Source: Mesostigma viride (lineage: Eukaryota > Streptophyta > Mesostigmatophyceae > Mesostigmatales > Mesostigmataceae). Taken from it: 30,000 nucleotides of DNA. The notes below the pieces were generated by a model, which was given only the letters and a program-made list of their open reading frames with translations, made no database searches and was not told the DNA's origin. Positions 1-6,400 of this stretch are shown piece by piece. The translations under genes were made by a program, and so were the position numbers. Within the stretch, counting starts at the first letter, position 1. Each line of letters opens with the position of its first letter. Location of the stretch: NCBI GenBank assembly GCA_009746045.1, contig RPFO01000082.1:2869741-2899740 (forward strand). Reading direction: 5' to 3'.

Positions 1-598
1 AGCACAGCATGCATACCTCCAATCCTGTCCAATCGAAGCACGCGAGGCGCCAAGGCGCAGCAGGTCCTCCTCCAGCACTCAGACCGACGGTCTCCCCCGC
101 CTCGTTGGCCCCGCCACCAGGATCGCACGACATGTTGAGCCACCCACGAATAGCCTCCAACGCGCTTCCACACGTTACAACACAGACTGATGCACACCAC
201 TGGCCACCGCGACGGCCAGCTTGTGCCCATTGCCAGCACAACTCCACGCCACACCTTCCGACGAGCCCCCATCAGGCCCACCAGATCGACCACACCGCAT
301 CCACGCACAGTACCCCGCATCCAAAAAACTGAGCATTCGATCTGTTGTAGTACAATCCAATCTGATACGCCCCCAAAAACATTCTCCCCAGGCGCGGGCA
401 ATCGCAAACACGCCAAAGTGTGGTAAAAACGAGCATAGATCAGGATTGGCATTTGCCACCCGGTTGCTCACAATCACCGTATACGGCCGTCGGCTTTCCG
501 ACCCCAAAACCGTTCACCATAGGCGGCTCCCCTCAAAAAATTCACCAAAATCCCCCGCTCCACACAACACCGCTGCAAACCCGGCGCGAAACTCCTCC
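1..598. other. Upstream region without a convincing gene
   Basis: The plus-strand frames here are rich in His, Pro, Ser and Thr with no recognisable domain and look like chance open frames. On the minus strand one frame gives a protein-like stretch of about 38 residues starting with ATG at 133-131 and running to a GTATGC donor-like site near position 18. It could be the first exon of a divergent gene leaving the window on the left. Nothing else supports that, and I would not call it a gene. No 21-nt motif of the kind found further right was seen. Confidence 0.3.
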
Positions 599-882
599 AT
601 GGCTACACCCGCGAGATCGCATCACTTCTGCAAATCCGCTTGCGGCTCAGGTCCGTTCCTCATATCAAGTGGTGTAGAGGATGTAGGGATGCCAGATATT
701 GCAGTGAGGAGTGCCAGCGTGCGGACTGGAGTAGGCATAAGGATAGATGCGAACGTCTGAGGCAAGCGAGGGAGGTGCTGGCAGGGGTGAAGTGGGGGGT
801 TAACGTGACGACGATACTGGATAAAACTATGGGGTCTGATGTCGACTTCTCCTTCAACTTCCACGACGGCTCTGCCTCTTAG
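599..882 (+). pseudogene. MYND zinc-finger protein, apparent +1 frameshift near 652-660
   Basis: The frame ending at TAG 880-882 encodes WCRGCRDARYC, then SEECQRADWSRHKDRC. This gives the last three pairs of a MYND finger (C-x2-C, YC-x3-C, W-x2-H-x3-C). The first cysteines are missing from this frame, but the overlapping frame from ATG 599 reads HHFCKSACGSGP, which would supply them after a one-base shift between about 652 and 660. MYND fingers bind zinc and mediate protein-protein contacts, often in chromatin factors. The sequence is therefore either a frameshifted copy or carries a base-calling error. The 3' end is also uncertain. A GTGAAG donor at 787 could splice in phase 0 to the acceptor ending at 980, replacing the last 32 codons with the short ORF that follows. 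The finger itself is secure; intactness and gene structure are not. Confidence 0.6.
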
Positions 883-983
883 AAAAACTTGAAATGTAGA
901 GTAATAACTTGTTTATATGATGTTATATTTAATGTTTAATGTTTAATGTTTATAACGTATCATTTTCCTCCTACGCGCAGGAA

Positions 984-1184
984 ATGGTGGAGGTTAAGGA
1001 GAGTTTGGCCAAAAGGCAAAGGACCGACACACTTCGACATAATGGAAGGAGTCTTCCATTGTACATCAAAAAAATAGTCGAGGATTACTGGCTCGCTTCC
1101 GACTCGACTCCTCGTCCGAGTCCGGTGATACCGGACAGTGTCAAAGTCTGGAAGGTTTCAGCACATCAATCGCACATTGAATAG
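984..1184 (+). CDS. Short ORF (66 aa) or last exon of the MYND gene
   Basis: The ORF begins at ATG 984, three bases after a CGCAG splice-acceptor-like site ending at 980, and ends with TAG 1182-1184. The product is small, basic in its first third (RQR, LPLYIKK) and then Pro/Ser-rich; no domain is recognised. Two readings fit. It may be a separate small gene whose leader is spliced or trimmed just before the ATG, as at the next three genes. Alternatively it is the terminal exon of the upstream MYND gene, reached by a phase-0 intron 787-980, which would place Glu-Met after the residues REVLAG. The AT-rich stretch 895-960 with three tandem TTTAATG copies would then be intronic. Confidence 0.4.
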   Translation: MVEVKESLAKRQRTDTLRHNGRSLPLYIKKIVEDYWLASDSTPRPSPVIPDSVKVWKVSAHQSHIE

Positions 1185-1217
1185 ATAATGTTTTATCGCC
1201 ATATTGCTGTTCGACAA

Positions 1218-1238
1218 GTTGCGCCTTGGGGCGTTTCT
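1218..1238 (+). repeat. 21-nt hairpin-like motif, copy 1
   Basis: It lies between the 984-1184 ORF and the next gene, 110 nt upstream of that gene's acceptor-like AG. Arms GCGCC and GGCGT flank the loop TTGG, so CGCC pairs perfectly with GGCG. The flanks GTT and TTCT match those of most other copies. Confidence 0.75.
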
Positions 1239-1264
1239 TTGCGCCAAATTTAAACCTTCGTATT

Positions 1265-1270
1265 AATAAA
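1265..1270 (+). terminator. AATAAA polyadenylation signal candidate
   Basis: AATAAA at 1265, with a second AATAAA 13 nt downstream in an A/T-rich stretch, sits about 80 nt after the stop at 1184 and about 80 nt before the next start codon. It is placed correctly to end the upstream transcript. No cleavage site can be seen directly. Confidence 0.4.
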
Positions 1271-1319
1271 CAAGTACAATAAAAAAATTTCAAAACGTTT
1301 TTTGAATTTTATTTTCCGG

Positions 1320-1348
1320 GGCCGGTATGTTATCGTAACTTGTCGCAG
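1320..1348 (+). promoter_or_regulatory. GGCCGGTATGTT leader ending in CGCAG directly before ATG
   Basis: The segment GGCCGGTATGTT, then 12 nt including a CGTAAC branch-point-like string, then TCGCAG abuts the ATG at 1349. GTATGT resembles a 5' splice site and CGCAG a 3' splice site, so this may be a 24-nt leader intron or a trans-splice acceptor. The block is nearly repeated before the paralogous gene at 2496, so its conservation may simply reflect gene duplication. Confidence 0.45.
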
Positions 1349-2215
1349 ATGTCCGGTTCGACGGAAGATTCGTCCGATTCGTCTAGTCACCTCCTGATGG
1401 AGGATTGGCAACGACTTCAACAACACCAAGCGGTTGCCACTGTCATTCAGAGTGTTGCTCGCTCAATAGGGGCGCCGCGCAAGTGTGATGTGTCCACTTG
1501 CAAGAAAACCGCTCTCGGATTTGACTTGTATTGCCGAAAGCACGAAGAACATTCTCGTCACATCGAAAATGCCCTCAGTCGCGGACTTGGAATGGCGGGC
1601 GCCCTCGGACCTGGATTGGCGGGGGGGGCCCTGCGACTTCGCCTGGACATGACTGTCGGAGAGGTCGTGGGTGTAAATTTTGATTTCACCAGGGGAGACG
1701 AGTACTTCCTTGAAGATTGGATAGTCAAAGACTCCGCGACAGGTGCGGACTTGGCAAAGGGAGGCTACGTTGCCGGCGCCCAAGAAAATGGTTGGAGTAG
1801 CTTGAGATGCTTTTTGATGACGACACCTTTTGCCGACTCGCGTGACACGGATGTAAGCGAACTTTATCGGCGTATGTGTTTTGCACTCGCCGACATTCCG
1901 CTGATAACTCAACGAGAGTTCGATTTTCGCGTGGAAACAAAAGCCAAAGCGATTGTATCCGGCGTGAAGGCGATTGTGGAGGAGGAGCAGGATTCTCTGT
2001 GTGCAGAGTATTTGGAGAGAGTGGCCCCGATGAAGACGAGGAGGTCCGAAATCTATCCTGACACCGGCAACAAGGAGGCAAAGTTGGTGGCCGCCAAAGA
2101 AGAGATGTTCGCTCGTGTCGATGAAATGGCGGCGAAAGAGGTTCCGAGAGTTCGCTCGATCGGTTGTTGCAAAACCTGCAGAGAGTGGAACGAGTCGCGG
2201 GACAGTCTATATTGA
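1349..2215 (+). CDS. Orphan protein with WRKY19-like C4-C-x10-C2-H zinc finger (paralogue 1)
   Basis: This intact single-exon ORF of 288 residues ends at TGA 2213-2215. ATG 1349 was chosen because it immediately follows the CGCAG acceptor-like site; the open frame upstream of it has no earlier ATG. Residues about 47-66 contain CDVSTCKK, eight residues, then CRKH. This C-x4-C-x10-C-x2-H spacing is the same as in the short zinc-finger repeats of WRKY19-like plant and oomycete proteins, where single units are poorly characterised. The N-terminus is Ser/Asp-rich, the middle has a Gly/Ala-rich patch (residues about 80-95), and a second Cys cluster (CCKTC) lies near the C-terminus. The next gene is a tandem paralogue with the identical finger spacing and leader. 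The biochemical role is unknown; zinc binding is inferred. Confidence 0.8.
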   Translation: MSGSTEDSSDSSSHLLMEDWQRLQQHQAVATVIQSVARSIGAPRKCDVSTCKKTALGFDLYCRKHEEHSRHIENALSRGLGMAGALGPGLAGGALRLRLDMTVGEVVGVNFDFTRGDEYFLEDWIVKDSATGADLAKGGYVAGAQENGWSSLRCFLMTTPFADSRDTDVSELYRRMCFALADIPLITQREFDFRVETKAKAIVSGVKAIVEEEQDSLCAEYLERVAPMKTRRSEIYPDTGNKEAKLVAAKEEMFARVDEMAAKEVPRVRSIGCCKTCREWNESRDSLY

Positions 2216-2220
2216 TATGA

Positions 2221-2241
2221 GTTGCGCCCGCCGGCGTTTCT
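2221..2241 (+). repeat. 21-nt hairpin-like motif, copy 2
   Basis: It begins six bases after the stop codon of the upstream gene. Arms GCGCC and GGCGT surround the loop CGCC. This copy contains CCGCCGGCGTTTC, exactly complementary to a 13-mer recurring in the coding repeat at 8909-9241. Confidence 0.75.
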
Positions 2242-2360
2242 CTGGTCTTGAATGCCCCCCCTCTACATACACATTATATTGTCTGGACATTCGTATGTAG
2301 TGACAATCGTAGTCGATGTGATTGCCATTCGTTTGTACGTAGAAAGTGGTTGTTGAGGAA

Positions 2361-2381
2361 GTTGCGCCCCAGGGCGTTTCT
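2361..2381 (+). repeat. 21-nt hairpin-like motif, copy 3
   Basis: This is the second copy in the same intergenic gap, 140 nt after copy 2. Arms GCGCC and GGCGT enclose the loop CCAG. It precedes the acceptor-like AG at 2495 by 114 nt, close to the 110 nt of copy 1, which again suggests that the intergenic segment was duplicated with the gene. Confidence 0.75.
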
Positions 2382-2432
2382 TTGTTGCATTTTCTTCAAA
2401 TTTTAGCTCGCATAAATAGATGAAGATGACTT

Positions 2433-2438
2433 AATAAA
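2433..2438 (+). terminator. AATAAA polyadenylation signal candidate
   Basis: AATAAA follows the 1349-2215 gene by about 220 nt and precedes the next ATG by about 60 nt, leaving very little room for a promoter between the two genes. Confidence 0.35.
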
Positions 2439-2470
2439 TGCCAGTTTTTTTTAATAATATAAACTACTCG

Positions 2471-2495
2471 CGGCCGGTATGTTCTGGTTTCGCAG
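2471..2495 (+). promoter_or_regulatory. GGCCGGTATGTT leader ending in CGCAG directly before ATG
   Basis: It aligns with 1320-1348: the GGCCGGTATGTT block, then 7 nt instead of 12, then TCGCAG and ATGTCC. If it is an intron it would be only 19 nt, below the usual spliceosomal minimum, which favours trans-splicing, initiator or simple homology explanations. Confidence 0.4.
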
Positions 2496-3188
2496 ATGTC
2501 CAGTCTGACGGTCGACATAAGGGGACGTCCATATCAGGACGCTGTTTTCCGGATTTTTGAGAAGGATCCCGAAAAGAAGTGCCGGGATAGGAAATGTAAA
2601 AAGCTGTCAATTACCGACATGGGTCTGTGTGGGGAACACATCGTAGCTTTTGGAAAGGACATGATTTCCCGTCATTTGCAACAATACGTTGACAACAATT
2701 GTGTGGGAGGGGCGCAGATGGACGTCCTTCTTGAGGATGGAGTGGACGGAGCCAAAAGGGCTGTAATTCGGCTGTCGGAAATGGATGATGACAAAGAGGA
2801 CGTGAACATTCGCCTTAAGAGGCACGACGATAACACGGCCGATTGTGTGTTTGGGTCTCGAGGAGTGGCGGATGAGAGGCAGGTCTTCCATGATGCCGCG
2901 GAGAAGGTGGTGGAATGGATGATGGGTTGGTCAAATCTTGACGTTCGCATATTCAACCGTCTGACGTCTGATTTCCTTCTCCGGGGAAGTTTCAAGATGG
3001 TTGACCGTGCAAGGCAGTCCAGGAACCAGGTATCCGTTTCCATGGCCAGTCCGATCGCACGCATGATTGAGGGGGCCCTCTTCCGCGCAACCTTGCCTCG
3101 AGATTTCGAAAATACCGTGAAGGGCTCGACCGAAAATCAGCAGCGATTTCCCATTCGCGAACCACTTATGGGTCGACGGAGGTGGTAA
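2496..3188 (+). CDS. Orphan protein with WRKY19-like zinc finger (paralogue 2)
   Basis: This intact ORF of 230 residues starts with the ATG directly after CGCAG. Residues about 29-48 contain CRDRKCKK, eight residues, then CGEH. The spacing matches the upstream paralogue, including the Lys-Lys after the second Cys, and is followed in both by a predicted helix of about 20 residues. The N-terminal segment (QDAVFRIFEKDPEKK) and the charged middle (MDDDKEDVNIRLKRHDD) are hydrophilic; no signal peptide or membrane segment is visible. Outside the finger the two paralogues have diverged strongly, so the duplication is not recent or selection is weak. DNA or protein binding is a guess from the family, not something the sequence proves. 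Confidence 0.8.
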   Translation: MSSLTVDIRGRPYQDAVFRIFEKDPEKKCRDRKCKKLSITDMGLCGEHIVAFGKDMISRHLQQYVDNNCVGGAQMDVLLEDGVDGAKRAVIRLSEMDDDKEDVNIRLKRHDDNTADCVFGSRGVADERQVFHDAAEKVVEWMMGWSNLDVRIFNRLTSDFLLRGSFKMVDRARQSRNQVSVSMASPIARMIEGALFRATLPRDFENTVKGSTENQQRFPIREPLMGRRRW

Positions 3189-3269
3189 CGGAATTTTTTT
3201 GCATTTCCTTGCCAATTGATTCTTTATGAGGGACATAGAGTTGTTTGTATAGAGAGTGAATTGACGAAA

Positions 3270-3290
3270 GTTGCGACGGCGGTCGCATCT
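3270..3290 (+). repeat. 21-nt hairpin-like motif, copy 4 (fully paired variant)
   Basis: The arms here are GCGAC and GTCGC around the loop GGCG, giving five Watson-Crick pairs. Relative to copies 1-3 the inner C-G pair has become A-T and the outer G-T has become G-C. This is the best single piece of covariation evidence that the element folds. It sits 82 nt after the upstream stop codon. Confidence 0.7.
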
Positions 3291-3382
3291 TTTAGTGCGT
3301 CGTTCTCTTGTTATGAATCTCTGTTCATTCTGAATTATAACGTTGTTTGTACCTTGACATAATGATGCATTTTTTGTATTGA

Positions 3383-3403
3383 GTTGCGACGTGGGGCGCA
3401 TCT
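3383..3403 (+). repeat. 21-nt hairpin-like motif, copy 5
   Basis: This is the second copy in the 3189-3451 gap, 113 nt after copy 4. Arms GCGAC and GGCGC enclose the loop GTGG with one A-G mismatch. It lies 48 nt before the acceptor-like TTGCAG that precedes ATG 3452. Confidence 0.65.
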
Positions 3404-3417
3404 TCCTGCTGACTCGT

Positions 3418-3451
3418 ATGTTTTTTCCAATTTTTTTGTTTTGTGTTGCAG
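3418..3451 (+). promoter_or_regulatory. GTATGTT, T-rich tract and TTGCAG immediately before ATG
   Basis: GTATGTTTTTTCC, then a T-rich stretch, then TTGCAG abuts ATG 3452. The spacing (about 35 nt) and the polypyrimidine tract make this the most intron-like of the three leaders. It supports a common layout in which the start codon sits at the first base after a 3' splice site. Confidence 0.45.
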
Positions 3452-6400
3452 ATGGAAAAGGGCGGCCCTACATCGCAGGTGGTCGGCGACTCTCCCCCTA
3501 GGGGGGAAGGGTCAGAAGGGCAACCAGTTCAGGCCCAAGGCGCCTCCCCACAACAGCCTCCTCACAAGCGTGCAAGGGAGGGCACGCCGCCCCCAATGGT
3601 GGAATCTGGTGTCAGCTTTGCCGCGGTCACTGGGAAGGATGAGTACCACGGTGGTCTTGAGATGGTGGACGATCCGGTTAAGCGGATTCAGATTGAGCGG
3701 TTTGAGCGACTCGCGAATGGCACTCGTGAACAGCAATTCGCGCTGTACCAAGACATCCTTAATGACAAACCTGAAGTCGCCAAGGTGCCTTATACCTCCA
3801 AGCGCACATTCATGCCTCGTTTCGAAACCCTGCTCCAGCAGGAGCTAAGGTTGCGTCGGTTGGCTCAGAATGCGCCAGAGACAGTAGCCGCCGCGCCCTC
3901 CCATGCCGCGCCTGCCGCAGTAGCCCAAAAGAGGGGGGAGAGTGTGCACGAGTCGGCCGCAGTGCCCTCAACCGCAAGGGATCCCCCCGCGACTTCCAAG
4001 CCGGTCGCGACGGGCGATATGCCCCCGCCGCGGCAGAGGGGAAGGGGGAAGGGGGTCGATGGAGGGGAAGTCCTCGATGTTTTCGATATGACGCTGGGCA
4101 ATTTGGAAGGTGGCGGGCCGATCTTCGTAAGTCTCCGCCCATTAAATTGATGTCGTGAAATACAATACGCATTTTTTTGCAATATTCGCCAGACATGTCA
4201 TTTCCGACAACTAAGCGGATTTTTACTTTCCGTTGAAATGTTCGCAGGGCCGGCAAGAGGATGTTGGTGCAAGAGAAGCCCGCTCAATGGCGGGAAGCAC
4301 CCAGGTACATGAGTGCGTCAGATTCCTCTCCGGTTTACTTGTATTGAAAAGGTTTGCGTGCGTATATCCTTGTTTATTTTTGTAGTAATTTTTTTCTTGT
4401 GAATGGACAATCGCGTTTGCTATTTTTACAGGGAAGTCCGTTCGAGCAGCAAGAGGGCGGTGACAGGAGGGGAAGTGGATCTTACGGTGGTTCCACTGCA
4501 GAGGGGGGAAGGGTAAGTTACCGTTGACTTAGTAATCGAAAGTTTAGGTTCGTCCTCAATGGACAGAGTTACGACGGCCGGCGTTTCTTTACACTTTTCT
4601 TACATTAAAAATCTTCCGTTGATAATGTTCTTGCAGGAAGCCGGTCGTCAGGGTGGGGCAAATCTCCAGGGAGAGGGGGCTATCGCTGTCGGTGAGCCTG
4701 TGTCAGAGGGCGCGGGTGGAAGCGACGGCGATACTGCGAAAATGACACGCTTTAAGGAGCAAGCGGATGCTTATCAACTGAAGAAGTTGGCAAAGTGGGT
4801 TGTGGCCGAGGTGAGAACGGAAAAGCCCCACCTGAGGTACGGAACCAGATGATGATTCTCCATCAAGTCGCTGAGTTGATCGTGAAGAATGCGTGCCGGC
4901 CCGATGGCGCCACACAGCCTGAGGAAATCCCGAGCGCCAAGGCCTTGATAAAGTGGATGCAGGAGAACCTGTTCGAGGGCAAAGGGAAGGAGAGGAAGTG
5001 TAAACTGTTGACGGTGACGGAGAAGGACGCCAAGACTCTGATCAAGATGTTGAAGGAACACGATGCCCGCCAGGACAAGTCTCCGAAGATCGCGAAGGGG
5101 TCGAAGAAAGCGGCTGAAGCAGCAGCGGTTGAGGGGAATGAGGTAAGTCTACCTCTGTTGTGAGGGGGGCTTTGTTCTTGAGGTCCACGTTTCATGTAGG
5201 TTGCGACGGCCGGCGTTTCTTAAGTGTGACACTTACTTCCTTTTGACTAACACTTACTTCCTTTCCTGATTTCGCATCGTTGAGGGAAATGAGCCAAGTG
5301 TACCTCTGTTGTGAGGGGGGCTCTGATCTTGAGGTTTAGGTTTCATCTAGGTTGCGACGGCCGGCGTTTCTCAAGTGTGACATTTACTTTATTCCTTTCG
5401 GTTATGCTTTCCTGATTTTTTCATATCATTGTTAAGGGGAACGAGGTAAGTATACCTCTGTTGTGAGGGGGGCTTTGATGTTGAGGTTCAGGTTTCATGT
5501 AGGTTGCGACGGCCGGCGTTTCTCAATCGACATTTACTTTATTCCTTTTGGTTATGCTTTCCTGATTTTTTCGCATCACTGCAGTACGTGCAGGCCGAGA
5601 GGGCGACCCACGCGGCCATCCTGTACTCAATCAGCCTCGACCAGCACGCGCGCCGCGAGAACATGAAAATAGATAGTACGTGGACTGCTGCCGTCGACGA
5701 ACACCAGAAGGGACTCTCCGAAGCACTTGCGACCTACAAGGGGAAGGCGCTGAAGGGAAAGGGGAAAGGAAAGGAGGTGGAGGTTGCGGATGCTCCCGTG
5801 TCTCTGCTTGAGAAATGGGAGAAGTCCCCGGTGTCGCAGGATGATGATGACATCCTGGATGTGAACGATGAGATCGCGAAGGGCAAACGGTTACGGAAGC
5901 AGCTTGCCGTTCAGCCTCGGGACCTCGATGAGATGTCCAAAGCCTTGGTGCATCGAAATCGGGTGTGGACAAGGAACCTGTTCGTGGGGCCTCAGAAGCT
6001 CCTCGCACGAGACTTGCATCTGTCTAGAGCCGAGCAGAACGCCACCATTTTTGCAAACTCGGAGTCCGACTACGGCCACGACAAGCTGGTGATTCCTGTG
6101 TGGCGGTACTCGTTCCAGTTTTTGGCTGACCGGTGCCCCAACACTTTTCATGACTGGATGAAAAAGGAAGGCACCCAGCGTCAGCTCGCGCAACTCTTCG
6201 GGGAGATGGGGGGGGCACGGACAATGAAGGCTGGCTACGCTCGCGCAATGACTGACGAAGAAATTGATATCTACCTGCGAACGAGCTCGGCCAAGGGAAT
6301 GGCCGAAGCTGCTTCCACCGCGGTTCTGACAGGACGGGCCGATTTGCTGGACGATCTTAAGCCCGTGGACGTGAGAAAGGCCGCGCTTTTGGACAGTTTG

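Noticed and set aside
9-760. Overlapping plus-strand ORFs at the left edge
   Set aside because: Composition is His/Pro/Thr-rich without domain, apart from the first cysteines of the MYND finger near 629-646.
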